In this document: positions 8,541-17,314 of the stretch, piece by piece
Position numbering within the stretch: position 1 is the first letter of the stretch
How the letters are laid out: each line of letters starts with the position of its first letter
Source: Botrimarina mediterranea
GTDB taxonomy: Bacteria; Planctomycetota; Planctomycetia; Pirellulales; Lacipirellulaceae
Length of the DNA: 64,000 bases
Assembly (NCBI RefSeq): GCF_007753265.1
Contig: NZ_CP036349.1
Coordinates: 2,823,363 to 2,887,362, forward strand
Direction: 5' to 3'
The notes under the pieces: model-generated
Seen by the model: only the letters and a program-made list of their open reading frames with translations
What the model was told of the DNA's origin: nothing
Database searches by the model: none
Position numbers and translations under genes: made by a program

Positions 8541-10952
8541 ATGCGATCGTCACAACAGAAAACGCTCCAGCGTCTCGGCGCGCTACTTGGCTCACTGGTC
8601 GCGGCGGGTTCCGCCTCAGCCCAATTCATCGAAACACCGCTCGCCACGTGGGATATCGGCCCTAGCCAGCCGGGCAATGTTGACTTCGATCCGGAACTAG
8701 ACGCCACCGCCAGTATTTCGGGCGGCTGGTACCAGCGTGCACAGACTTCGGAGCTCACTTACGGACAGAGCACGACGCCCGGGACCTTTACGCAAGGGGC
8801 GGGATCGCTTGAGCTCAACATCGTCGGCAAGGGGAACGGCGGTTCTTACGACGCAACGATCAACGGCGCCGCGTTCAATCTCGACACGCACTACAGTGCT
8901 CCCGCCGGCGCTATCTATTCCGGCTCCGATACCCGTGCTGTTGCGTTGCGAGAGGCGATTCTCAGCGGCGCTCAGGCGTTGTATACGATCGATTTCGACA
9001 TCATCTACGACGTGCAACAGATGCGGTCGATCGCGTGGCAACCACCGGAAGAGACCGTCGACCCGGCGAATAACGGCCAATTCCCACAACGATTCTTCTG
9101 GGTGGGCCTGTTGGGTGACACCAGCAACGGTGGCTTTAGGCAGATCAATAACGTCCATACCATCGAAGTCTTCGACCCGCAGTGGGACAACGAGGACTAC
9201 GCCGTCGTTAATGCGTCGGTTCCACTCACCGATTTCGGCTGGGACTTTGCCGAGGGAACCGCTCTGAACGAGATCCGACTTGGGATTCTCTACAATAGCG
9301 TCTTCGGGACATTGCCCGCGCCGAGTAACACCACGGCGGCGCGGATCTTCATCGATAACTTCCGTTTGGTCGAGCAGGACATCGCCGGCGTCATCGACCT
9401 GAACAACGATGGCGAGATCGACCTCGACGACTTCGACCTCTTCATGTCGCAGCATCTCGTAGCGAATCCGACGCTCGGTGACTTCAACGCTGACGGCGCC
9501 AACGACTTCCAAGACTTCTTGCAATTCGAAGACCTCTACGACACCTTCCACGGCGCCGGCTCGCTGGCCAGCGCGTTGGCGAGCGTCCCCGAGCCCACAA
9601 CACTCGGCGGCGCCCTGTTGGCGGTGCTCGGGTTGGCGTTGCGTCGCACGCGCCGCGCTCTGCCGGCGATTGCGGCGGCTGGCGTCGCCGTGGCCTCGAC
9701 CGCGGGCGTCGCCCAAGCACAGATGGGTCAGATCGGGGACACGTGGCTTCTTGAGTCGTGGGAAGACCTCTCGGATTGGCAATCGCCAACGTTCTTCGCT
9801 GGCAACGGGAACCCCGGGGCCACCGCGCCATTGATCGAACAGAGCCCAATCGGCGCCACCGAAGGCAGCAGCAGCCTGAAGATCACTCAATTCGGCGACA
9901 ATGGCGTTACACCGGGCCAGTTCAGTTGGAACGCGACGACCAGTGTGAACTGGGGGCCGGGGCATCCCGCCTATGACGCATTGTCCTACGCCACCAACAT
10001 CGGCTCTGAGCACTTCGTCGTCAAAGCGGATGTGACCTTCCGAGGGGTCGATCTGGGTGAAGCCAACGCGCTGAATGTCTTCTTCGGTCTCGACTTCAGT
10101 GGGCAGCAGGCCGGCGGCTGGTTGTTGGGAGATCCCGACGGTACGACGACCATGTCGATCCCGTTGTCGAATTTCGGCTTGCTCGATCCGGCGGACCAAG
10201 GGAATCCTGATATCTCTGCGCAGGTTGCCTTCCAAGACAACACCGACAGCATCGATCCGTTTAGCGCGTACATCGACAATATCGTGCTCGAGCAGGTCAG
10301 CGTCCCGGACCTGTTGACGCTTGAGATCGACCGCAGCTCCGGCGCCGGCGTGCTCCGCAATAATTCAAGCGGGCCCGTCTCTTGGAATTACCTGGAGATC
10401 AAGAGCGCCGGTGGCGCGCTCGACGCTGCTGGTTGGAGCAGCCTGGACGATCAAGACATCGCCGGAACTCGCACATGGGTTGAGGCGGGAGGATCATCGG
10501 CCACGCAGCTCGTGGAGGCGTCGCTACTTGGAAGTCACACTCTGGAGGTTGGCGAAACCCTTGCCATCGGCGATCTCTACAACCCTCTATCGGGACTCGA
10601 GGACATCGATTTTGAGGTCCGTCGAGAAGGCGGGCCGGCCGACCGGACGTACGACCAGATTGTCAATTTCGTCGGAACGTCGATCGCCGTCGATGGCGAC
10701 TACAACGCCGATGGATTTGTCAATGCGGCCGATTACACCGTGTGGCGCGACGCGCTTGGACAGGACATCACGCTTCCCAATGAGAACGCCACCCCGGGTT
10801 CAGTTACGCAAGAGGACTACGATGTGTGGGTGAGCAACTACGGGAGTTCTGCGGGGGTGGCGATTGCCGTGTCCGTGCCCGAGCCTTCGACGACGCTGCT
10901 AACGCTGGCGTCTGTGGGCGCTCTGGCCGGCCTAGGCGGTCGTCGGAAGTAA
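8541..10952 (+). CDS. Double PEP-CTERM protein: two exported dockerin-like proteins fused in one frame
   Basis: An 803-residue frame that reads as two proteins head to tail. Part one (1-373): signal peptide ending ASAQ, a beta-rich carbohydrate-binding-like region, a dockerin-like pair (DLNNDGEIDLDDFDLF, DFNADGANDFQDF) and a complete PEP-CTERM tail (VPEPTTLGGALLAVLGLAL plus Arg-rich end, nt 9583-9660). Part two (from about 373) starts at once with a second signal-peptide-like stretch ending AQAQ (nt 9658-9720), then another beta-rich domain, the recurrent LTLEIDRSSG module (nt 10315-10690), a dockerin-like repeat (GDYNADGFVNAADYTVWRDA) and a final PEP-CTERM tail. No stop or obvious start separates them. 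It may be a genuine fusion, a lost stop codon or an assembly error. The function of either half is unknown. Confidence 0.75.
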   Translation: MRSSQQKTLQRLGALLGSLVAAGSASAQFIETPLATWDIGPSQPGNVDFDPELDATASISGGWYQRAQTSELTYGQSTTPGTFTQGAGSLELNIVGKGNGGSYDATINGAAFNLDTHYSAPAGAIYSGSDTRAVALREAILSGAQALYTIDFDIIYDVQQMRSIAWQPPEETVDPANNGQFPQRFFWVGLLGDTSNGGFRQINNVHTIEVFDPQWDNEDYAVVNASVPLTDFGWDFAEGTALNEIRLGILYNSVFGTLPAPSNTTAARIFIDNFRLVEQDIAGVIDLNNDGEIDLDDFDLFMSQHLVANPTLGDFNADGANDFQDFLQFEDLYDTFHGAGSLASALASVPEPTTLGGALLAVLGLALRRTRRALPAIAAAGVAVASTAGVAQAQMGQIGDTWLLESWEDLSDWQSPTFFAGNGNPGATAPLIEQSPIGATEGSSSLKITQFGDNGVTPGQFSWNATTSVNWGPGHPAYDALSYATNIGSEHFVVKADVTFRGVDLGEANALNVFFGLDFSGQQAGGWLLGDPDGTTTMSIPLSNFGLLDPADQGNPDISAQVAFQDNTDSIDPFSAYIDNIVLEQVSVPDLLTLEIDRSSGAGVLRNNSSGPVSWNYLEIKSAGGALDAAGWSSLDDQDIAGTRTWVEAGGSSATQLVEASLLGSHTLEVGETLAIGDLYNPLSGLEDIDFEVRREGGPADRTYDQIVNFVGTSIAVDGDYNADGFVNAADYTVWRDALGQDITLPNENATPGSVTQEDYDVWVSNYGSSAGVAIAVSVPEPSTTLLTLASVGALAGLGGRRK

Positions 10953-10969
10953 GGCCGAGAGGCCATTCT

Positions 10970-11000
10970 GTGGGCGGCTGCGGATTCCGCAGCCGCCCAC
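10970..11000 (+). terminator. Strong hairpin terminator
   Basis: A perfect 14-bp GC-rich stem (10970-10983 with 10987-11000) with loop ATT lies 18 bp after the stop at 10952. There is no poly-T tail. Confidence 0.65.
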
Positions 11001-11197
11001 ATTCTATGGCGCCGAGATTTCCGCACTTCTCGGCCGGATGTACCAACCTGAAGCGGCAAAGTAATCATTGACGTTGCGGCCCGTCAGCCGTTACCATCTC
11101 GAACAGCTCAAGTACTTTACCAATGAGCTCTCTCTTCAAAGTCGTTGACTTCGCGGTCTATCGATCGACTCATCTGGACATGGAAATGGGGTCCTCT

Positions 11198-12415
11198 ATG
11201 GCCGTCACTTGTCTTGTTGAAAGCCTCGACCGCTCGGCCGTAGGTTGGACCGGACGGCGTCACGGTGCAGAGACGACACGACGGGGTTTCACTCTCGTCG
11301 AGTTGCTGGTTGTCATCGCGATCATCGGCATCCTCGTAGCGATGCTGCTGCCGGCGGTGCAAGCGGCGCGCGAAGCGGCCAGGCGTTCGCAGTGCCAGAA
11401 CAACTGCAAGAACCTCGGCTTGGCGATGATGAATTACGAGGGGGTCTACAAGAAGTTCCCCGTCGCGATCAACACCGAGCCCCTCGACCCCAACCCCATC
11501 GCCAGAGCCTCGGACGGCACCCGGCTGTACAACAATTGGGCGATCGACATTCTTCCCTTCATGGAAGAGCAGGGCCTCTACGACACCTTCCATCTTGTCC
11601 GCGCCGACACGGGGCGGTTGCAATCGCTCACGTCCGCGAACATTCCCGCCGCCTCGTTAGGGGGCAGCAACAAACCGGCGAACACCAACGTGATCGCCCG
11701 CTCGACGGAGCTGTCGCTTCAGCTTTGCCCCTCGGACATCGGCGCCAACAACCTCTTTGACGCCGGCGCGCCGAACAACTCGGGGAACGCAAGCAACATG
11801 TGGGCCCGTGGAAACTATGGTTACAACGTTGGTCTCGCGCTGATTCTCAACAACGAAGACGTTTGGAGAAAAGTGGCGCTCGACACGGATGGCGAGACCA
11901 TGACTTGTGGGCGTGGCGTCGGCGGCGCGGACAAGGCCGCATCGATCGCGCAGATTACCGACGGCACGTCGCATACGGTCGCGCTATTCGAGTTGCGCGT
12001 CGGTCTGGGGCCGGTTGACCGTCGTGGCGTGTGGGCGATGCAGATGGTGGGGTCGAACCTTGTCTCGCAGCATGGCTCAAACTATGCCCTCGGTCCCAAC
12101 GATTGCACGCCGGGCTCGGACGACATCATTGGGAATCAGGACGTCGTCGCTTCCTTCGGGCAGGAGTACTTGCGGCAAGAGTGCATGCTTCCCTACGAGA
12201 GTAGTAGCTGGGATGTGAGCGCTCAGATCGTCACCCGCAGTCAGCATCCGGGCGGTATCTTTGCCACCATGTGTGACGGCAGCGTGCAGTTCATCTCAGA
12301 CTTCGTCGAGACCGGTGGCCAGACGAACGGGCTTCGTTGCGCCGAAACGATCTTTGGGGTGTGGCAACGCCTGACCTGCCCCGACGATGGGTATGTCGTC
12401 TCCAACGACTTCTAA
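11198..12415 (+). CDS. DUF1559 protein with type IV pilin-like N-terminus
   Basis: Planctomycete DUF1559 (SBP_bac_10-type) surface protein. A prepilin-like signal [18 protein letters not shown] is followed by [19 protein letters not shown], and the C-terminus has the usual [16 protein letters not shown] motif. The frame opens at 11123; the ATG at 11198 is preceded by GGGG at 6-nt spacing and shortens the leader before the pilin motif to about 30 residues (405 residues in all), so I prefer it. A TCAAGTACTTTA element lies upstream at 11108-11119. The family is greatly expanded in planctomycetes and its molecular role is unknown; secretion-system pseudopilin or surface-fibre roles have been suggested. 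The lipoprotein at 12471 is probably co-transcribed. Confidence 0.88.
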   Translation: MAVTCLVESLDRSAVGWTGRRHGAETTRRGFTLVELLVVIAIIGILVAMLLPAVQAAREAARRSQCQNNCKNLGLAMMNYEGVYKKFPVAINTEPLDPNPIARASDGTRLYNNWAIDILPFMEEQGLYDTFHLVRADTGRLQSLTSANIPAASLGGSNKPANTNVIARSTELSLQLCPSDIGANNLFDAGAPNNSGNASNMWARGNYGYNVGLALILNNEDVWRKVALDTDGETMTCGRGVGGADKAASIAQITDGTSHTVALFELRVGLGPVDRRGVWAMQMVGSNLVSQHGSNYALGPNDCTPGSDDIIGNQDVVASFGQEYLRQECMLPYESSSWDVSAQIVTRSQHPGGIFATMCDGSVQFISDFVETGGQTNGLRCAETIFGVWQRLTCPDDGYVVSNDF

Positions 12416-12470
12416 CGCTCGTGTGATCTGAGTAACGAATGTCGGCAGATAAGCCCGGGATATAAGCGGC

Positions 12471-12884
12471 ATGAAATTCTCAATCGTTGTCTTGCTCTGC
12501 CTCACCTTGGTTGGTTGCGGAAGCGGAGGGCCGTTCAAGTCGGTCCCGGTGAGCGGTGTCGTCACTTACGAGGACGGCTCGCCGATCCCTGTCGGCGGCA
12601 TGAAGGTCTTCTTCCATAGCCAGACGCCGCCCAAGGAGGGGATGCACCCGCGTCCGGCGATGGTGGGCGTGGGCCCCGACGGCAAGTTCGAGAACGTCAC
12701 GACCTACAAGTACGCCGATGGGCTCGTGGTCGGGCCGCACAAGGTGACGCTCGTCGCTCAAGAGGCCAATGGCAAGGCGAGCAAGCTGATCGCCAAAGAG
12801 TGCGCCGACGTGCGAACGACGCCGCTGATCGTGGAGGTCACGCACGCCGGTCAGGTGCTCGAGATCAAAGCTCCGAAGCCCTAG
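12471..12884 (+). CDS. Small lipoprotein with carboxypeptidase-regulatory-like fold
   Basis: A 137-residue lipoprotein. The signal peptide ends in a lipobox, LTLVGCGSG, so the mature protein should be lipid-anchored at Cys16. The rest (VSGVVTYEDGSPIPVGGMKV, GKFENVTTYKYADGL, GPHKVTL) resembles the transthyretin/carboxypeptidase-regulatory-like beta-sandwich often encoded directly after DUF1559 genes in planctomycetes. It begins 55 bp after the DUF1559 stop. Function is unknown; the conserved pairing suggests the two work at the same surface structure. Confidence 0.8.
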   Translation: MKFSIVVLLCLTLVGCGSGGPFKSVPVSGVVTYEDGSPIPVGGMKVFFHSQTPPKEGMHPRPAMVGVGPDGKFENVTTYKYADGLVVGPHKVTLVAQEANGKASKLIAKECADVRTTPLIVEVTHAGQVLEIKAPKP

Positions 12885-12936
12885 CCCCGGCTCACTGGGA
12901 GCGGTGAAGCCCTACCCCCTCAGGTCGGAGCCTTTC

Positions 12937-14097
12937 GTGTTGACTAAATGCCTGCTCGCCTTGGCTACTCTGGCGGCGGCGTTGTCGTCATCGGTTGCCG
13001 AATCGCCTCTCGGGTTCGTAAAAGGCCACTCGTGGGGTTGGGTGGGGTCGCGGGGCGATTACGCCTCACCGGCTGCGGCCGAGTCGATGCGGAACCTGGC
13101 CGAGACGAGCGCCGACACGGTCTGCATCGCCTTCGCGCCGAATCTGAAGACCTACGACACGCCCCGCTTCACTTGGGGCGACAACAACTCGCAGATGGTG
13201 AGCGACGACGAAGTGCGTCACGCCATCGACCTTGCTCGTGAAAACGGGCTGCGAGTCATCCTCAAGCCGACGGTGAACTGCGAAGACCAGACTTGGCGGG
13301 CGTGGATCCGGTTCTATCGACCGCTGAGCGAGGCCGAACGCGAGGCCGGCGTTACCGGGGTCGAGGACCCATGGGGCGACACGACTGTCTTCCGTGAAGG
13401 CGAAGCGATAGACGAGGCGGCGTGGGCCGAGTGGTGGGCGTGCTTCGGCGATTTCCTGGAGCACTACGCCAAGATCGCCGCCGAGAAAAACGTCGACGCC
13501 TTCTGCCTAGGGTGCGAGATGAACTCGACCGAGTCCTTCGCCGACGAATGGCGAGAGGTGATCCGTCGCGTTCGCGCAGCGTACGACGGCCAGTTGACGT
13601 ACGACGCCAACCACGGCCGCGAGCGGCTTGTGACCTTTTGGGACGAGGTCGATTTCTTAAGCGTCAGCGCGTACTACCCAGTTGCTCCGCCAGAGGGCGT
13701 GACCGAGGAAGAGGCAGTGGCTTCGACGACGCCCAAGACCGAGATCGTCGCGACGCTGCGGCAAGTGCGTGACGAGCTTCGCGATCTGCACCAGGAGTAC
13801 CGCAAGCCGATCCTCTTTATTGAAACGGGCGTCACCAACGTCCGTGGTTGTGCGCGTTACCCCTGGTCGCATCCGGACGCGGAGCTGGGCAGCCCGATCG
13901 ACGAGCGGGAACAGGCTAACTACTACGAGGCGATGTTCGAGACCTTCTGGGACGAGCCGTGGTTCAAGGGTTTCGCCTGGTGGGACTGGCCCGCAAGGCT
14001 GTATCCGATCGATGAAGCCGGTGGGAACCGCGGCTTCTGTATCTACGGCAAACAGGCCGAGGGCGTCGTCCGTGACTGGTACGGCAGGAAGCGTTGA
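12937..14097 (+). CDS. GH113-type endo-beta-1,4-mannanase-like glycosidase
   Basis: Secreted (beta/alpha)8-barrel glycosidase of 386 residues resembling GH113 mannanases. After a signal peptide come GFVKGHSWGWVGSRGDY, RVILKPTVNCEDQTWRAWI, FCLGCEMNSTE (candidate acid/base Glu194) and PILFIETGVTN (candidate nucleophile Glu296), then FAWWDWPARLY. GTG at 12937 has a GGAG box at 6-nt spacing, better than an in-frame GTG at 12904 that would put 11 extra residues before the signal peptide. It directly follows the lipoprotein gene and may be in the same transcript. Beta-mannan cleavage would agree with the GH5/GH130 block upstream. The family call is by motif and length. Confidence 0.75.
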   Translation: MLTKCLLALATLAAALSSSVAESPLGFVKGHSWGWVGSRGDYASPAAAESMRNLAETSADTVCIAFAPNLKTYDTPRFTWGDNNSQMVSDDEVRHAIDLARENGLRVILKPTVNCEDQTWRAWIRFYRPLSEAEREAGVTGVEDPWGDTTVFREGEAIDEAAWAEWWACFGDFLEHYAKIAAEKNVDAFCLGCEMNSTESFADEWREVIRRVRAAYDGQLTYDANHGRERLVTFWDEVDFLSVSAYYPVAPPEGVTEEEAVASTTPKTEIVATLRQVRDELRDLHQEYRKPILFIETGVTNVRGCARYPWSHPDAELGSPIDEREQANYYEAMFETFWDEPWFKGFAWWDWPARLYPIDEAGGNRGFCIYGKQAEGVVRDWYGRKR

Positions 14098-14456
14098 CGC
14101 AAGTTGGAGGCCTTCGGATCTCCATGAGAATGGCCAGCGACGCGTTTACCTTTCGTCAACTGGCGAGCTCGATTGCCGCCAAGGGGGGGCGCCCCGATCG
14201 GAGGGTCCTCCACGCTGCAGCAGGGGCACGGACTAAGACGCCCAGTGTGGTCGTGGACAGGCGTCGATAGACCCCTAGGGCGGCCTGTCGACGCGTCCCG
14301 CCGCTAGCCTAAGGGTTTCCCCCGATGGGAGCCGTCTGTTGGCTTAGATGGCCCTCTAGGGCCTTGTCGAGGCGCCGTCCGATTGGGGGCGAGAGAGGTC
14401 GTTCAGTCCGACGGTGACAGATCTGCGTGTCGGTGCCAGCGCCTCAGCCGTCAGAA
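14098..14456. other. Intergenic region between convergent genes, no gene seen
   Basis: No credible coding frame or RNA gene. Only short inverted repeats are visible, for example GGCCCTCTAGGGCC at 14350-14363 and a GGAG/CTCC hairpin with a TTCG-type turn just after 14097. These could act as weak terminators between the convergent GH113 and FecR-like genes. Confidence 0.5.
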
Positions 14457-16259
14457 CTAACGCCTAGCGGCATTGGCGGATTGAAGCTCTTGGACCTCGG
14501 CGATCGCGTTGATCGAGGTCGCCAAGACGATGTCGTCAAACAGCCACGCGGACGCGTCGTCGCTGACGCCCAGACGCAGGCGGTCAAAGATCAGGTTGGC
14601 GTTGACGGTCTCGGCCTGAGGGCGAGCCGTGCGGATTTCAGCGGGAGGCACATCGCACCAAACCGCCAACTTGTCGCCGCGTTCGCCGAAGATGATTTGC
14701 ATCACCCACTGATGGGTCTGGTCGTCGAGCGGCATCGGATCGACGGCGAACGTGTCCGGGTCGGCGTCGAGCTCGAGCTCGACCGTGCGACTGCCGACAT
14801 TAGACGCGACGGCGAGCGTCCGCTTGCCGCCGGAGTAGCCGACGAAGAGCGGCTCTTGCATGAGCCGTTGGTCGCCAAACATTAGCGACATCCCGGCGTG
14901 ATCGCCCGCGCGGTTGGCGTCGGTCATCCTAGTCTTCCAGGCGATCCACAGCTCCGCGCCCGACCGGCCGATCAGCCCGCGGTCGGTGAGCAGCTTGGCT
15001 CGGGCGAGAGGTGAGTCGCTTGAGGTATCGATGTCGAGGAAGGCGTGTTCGCCCTCATTTACTAGCAGGGCGCCGGACGAATAGAGGCGGCGGCTTTGCA
15101 GATCGTGGGTGATGGTCGGGGAAGTCGCCGAGCGCGGCGACGCCTCACGGAAGGCGACCGAGTAGGCGGCGCCGTCCGACGGGATGTCGAACGATTGGAA
15201 CGCCATCAAACCGCGGGTCCGCTGCAAGGCGTAAAAACAAGTCTGTTGTCTCGCTTCGGCCGACCCGCTGCGGGCCTTGCGTAGCGAGGCGATCTCGTCG
15301 GGCCGGATGAACTCGCGGTCATTCGGGAGTGTCTGGACCGCGAAGTTGAGCGACCCGTCGGCGTCAACATGGCCGGCGCGGCCGGCGGTGATCCGCTTCG
15401 ACGGCGAGGGCGCGTCCCCGTCTGTGCGGGCGCTGTAGAGCTCAACAACGCCCTCGTAGACGGCGACCTCGGTGGCCAGGTCGGGGCCGATGCCGACGCC
15501 AAACTCCGTGCCCAGGTCAACAACACGGGCTGTTGGCGTCTTGACGATCAGGCCTGTGGCGGCTTCATCGATCCGGGCTGAGAGTCGGCCTTCGCTCATG
15601 GCGATCTGCTGGGAACCCTCGAATATGAGCTTCGCCGGTCCCTCGACGACAACATCACAGCCGTCAGCGGTGGTGACGGCGAGGACGCCCGCCTCAATAA
15701 TTAGCGATTCGCCCCGTCGAACGTATTGCCCGCGGCGCAAGCGGCTACCACTGCGAGACTCCACATTGATGGTCTCGGTGACGGTCGCGACGACGGGCGC
15801 CGGTTCGACGACGATCGGCTTCGGAGCGAGCTTTTCCTCGGCTGGCGCCGAGGCAATCACAGCATCGGCCTTGCCGGAGTCAATGCCACGGGGGAACGAC
15901 ACGACGCCAATCAACAGCGACGCCGCCACCGCGGCGGCTGCCCATCCCCACGAAGGCGTGCTACCGGCTGGGGACCGGGAATTGGCGCTAACATTCTTGC
16001 GGTACGAGTCGATCTCGATCGTTTCGAGAGCCGCCTCGATCGACTTCTTGATCGCGGGGTCTTCGCTATCCCCTAGTTCGTCAAGGAACCGAGGGACCGA
16101 GAGCCAGTAATCGGCTTGAGAGTGGATGATCCCCAGCTCGACAACGGTACGAGCGTTGTCGGGATCAGCGCCGACCCAGCGAGACAGGGAGCGAGCCTCG
16201 TCCTGGGAGAGGATCTTCCCATCGAAGTGGGCGTTCAGGAGTTCGATCGGCGTTCTCAC
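14457..16259 (-). CDS. FecR-like anti-sigma/LamG membrane protein
   Basis: Single-pass membrane protein of 600 residues, probably the partner of the ECF sigma factor just upstream. Residues 1-100 are cytoplasmic (LLNAHFDGKILSQDEARSLS resembles planctomycete anti-sigma N-termini). One membrane segment (about 104-122, WGWAAAAVAASLLIGVVSF) follows, then a FecR domain (RGQYVRRGESLIIEAGVLAV, TARVVDLGTEFGV, VAVYEGVVELYS). Residues from about 345 to 590 form a LamG/concanavalin-like beta region that could bind glycans. The GTG at 16259 has an AAGGGA box at 8-nt spacing and lies 13 bp after the sigma-factor stop; a frame opening at 16334 overlaps the sigma gene and is less likely. Inference: the extracytoplasmic part senses a signal and gates the sigma factor. 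Confidence 0.8.
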   Translation of the reverse strand: MRTPIELLNAHFDGKILSQDEARSLSRWVGADPDNARTVVELGIIHSQADYWLSVPRFLDELGDSEDPAIKKSIEAALETIEIDSYRKNVSANSRSPAGSTPSWGWAAAAVAASLLIGVVSFPRGIDSGKADAVIASAPAEEKLAPKPIVVEPAPVVATVTETINVESRSGSRLRRGQYVRRGESLIIEAGVLAVTTADGCDVVVEGPAKLIFEGSQQIAMSEGRLSARIDEAATGLIVKTPTARVVDLGTEFGVGIGPDLATEVAVYEGVVELYSARTDGDAPSPSKRITAGRAGHVDADGSLNFAVQTLPNDREFIRPDEIASLRKARSGSAEARQQTCFYALQRTRGLMAFQSFDIPSDGAAYSVAFREASPRSATSPTITHDLQSRRLYSSGALLVNEGEHAFLDIDTSSDSPLARAKLLTDRGLIGRSGAELWIAWKTRMTDANRAGDHAGMSLMFGDQRLMQEPLFVGYSGGKRTLAVASNVGSRTVELELDADPDTFAVDPMPLDDQTHQWVMQIIFGERGDKLAVWCDVPPAEIRTARPQAETVNANLIFDRLRLGVSDDASAWLFDDIVLATSINAIAEVQELQSANAARR

Positions 16260-16272
16260 GGCGAAAATCCCT

Positions 16273-16878
16273 TCACGGGGCGTTCCCTCCTGTCCTACGC
16301 AATTGCCTGCGGACGCAGTCCCGCAGGGCGACACGGATCTGGGACAGCCGGGTGTAGACCGACTGCACCGTCATCTTTAGCTGACTTGCGATCTCGTCAG
16401 CGCTCATCGCACAGGTGTATCGCAACTCGAGCATCCGGCGTGACCGTTCCGGGAGCTTCTGCAGGCAAAATTCGAGGGACTCTTCGTAGCTGTCGATTCG
16501 TGGTTCGAGCTCCAGCAGGCTCCCTTCGATCTTCGACACAGTGTCAACATCGAAAATCATCCTCCGGTCGCGTCCGCGCTTCCGGTAGTACTGGAGGACC
16601 CGGTTCCGAGCGACGCCAACCGCCCATTCCAGGAACGGACGCTCGGGGTCGTATTTGTCGAAGTCCTTTGCGATGGCGACCGCCGTGTCTTGCAGCACGT
16701 CATCCGCGTCATGGAGGACGGGCACAAAGATCCGGACATAGGTCCGTAGCTTATCGTAGGACTCCGCCCACAGGGTGGCGAAGTCGCAGCGTCGGTCCGA
16801 TTCGTGCTGCTCTCGCCCCGCCATGACACTGCTTATATGGGCGACGCCTTCCGGGACCTTAACGCCAAACTTTGGCAT
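16273..16878 (-). CDS. ECF-type RNA polymerase sigma factor
   Basis: Sigma-70 family alternative sigma factor of 201 residues with regions 2 and 4 only. Region 2 is seen as FVPVLHDADDVLQDTAVAI and PFLEWAVGVARNRVLQYYRK. Region 4 is seen as LPERSRRMLELRYTCAMSAD followed by EIASQLKMTVQSVYTRLSQI, a helix-turn-helix for the -35 box. This resembles the planctomycete ECF groups paired with FecR-like proteins. An internal ATG at 16824 (MAGREQHES) is an alternative start. A palindromic AAGTACTT lies just upstream at 16886-16893. The gene is divergent from the GH2 gene at 17315, which could belong to its regulon. Confidence 0.87.
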   Translation of the reverse strand: MPKFGVKVPEGVAHISSVMAGREQHESDRRCDFATLWAESYDKLRTYVRIFVPVLHDADDVLQDTAVAIAKDFDKYDPERPFLEWAVGVARNRVLQYYRKRGRDRRMIFDVDTVSKIEGSLLELEPRIDSYEESLEFCLQKLPERSRRMLELRYTCAMSADEIASQLKMTVQSVYTRLSQIRVALRDCVRRQLRRTGGNAP

Positions 16879-17314
16879 CTTTGAAAAGTACTTGCCCTAG
16901 GTGGCGGCTGTTGAGCCGTGGGGTCGTAAAGCAACCAGAGCACGGCAGCGTGAAATCCGCAGTAAATGACGCCTCGCAGGTTACCCCTGCGAGAGTCACA
17001 CTGCTAGGTGCTCGCGACCGCGCAGCCCGCAGGATGAAGCGATTTTGCGATCTGACGCCTTTTTCAGACTTTTTTGCAAAAGTTCCGTTTAGGTCGGCTT
17101 TGCGTCTGCCCATACACCTGTGACGGCTCCCTGCCGGCTCTGCGCAGCGATAGCGGCGATTGTTATCAGGGGGCGGTTCAGGTGCTTATCAGACGACTAA
17201 TCGATCGGTTGAGGGGCGTTGGCTGGCGGGTGACCCATCACCCCGCCCCTACCTGAGTCCGGTTGGGCGCCGCCTTCGTGCGGTTGCCTCCGATGCTGTT
17301 CCACAGGCAAGGTC
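16879..17314. other. Divergent intergenic region between sigma factor and GH2 genes
   Basis: No gene seen. It holds the AAAAGTACTTGC element at 16884-16895 and a hairpin (CTCGCAGG 16973-16980 with CCTGCGAG 16986-16993, 5-nt loop). A T-rich patch follows near 17058-17085. Promoters for both flanking genes must lie here, but no box is clear enough to name. Confidence 0.5.

Noticed and set aside
8697-10235. 512-codon open frame on the minus strand
   Set aside because: It is antisense to the double PEP-CTERM gene, whose product has clear signal peptides and sorting tails; GC-rich codon bias opens the opposite strand.
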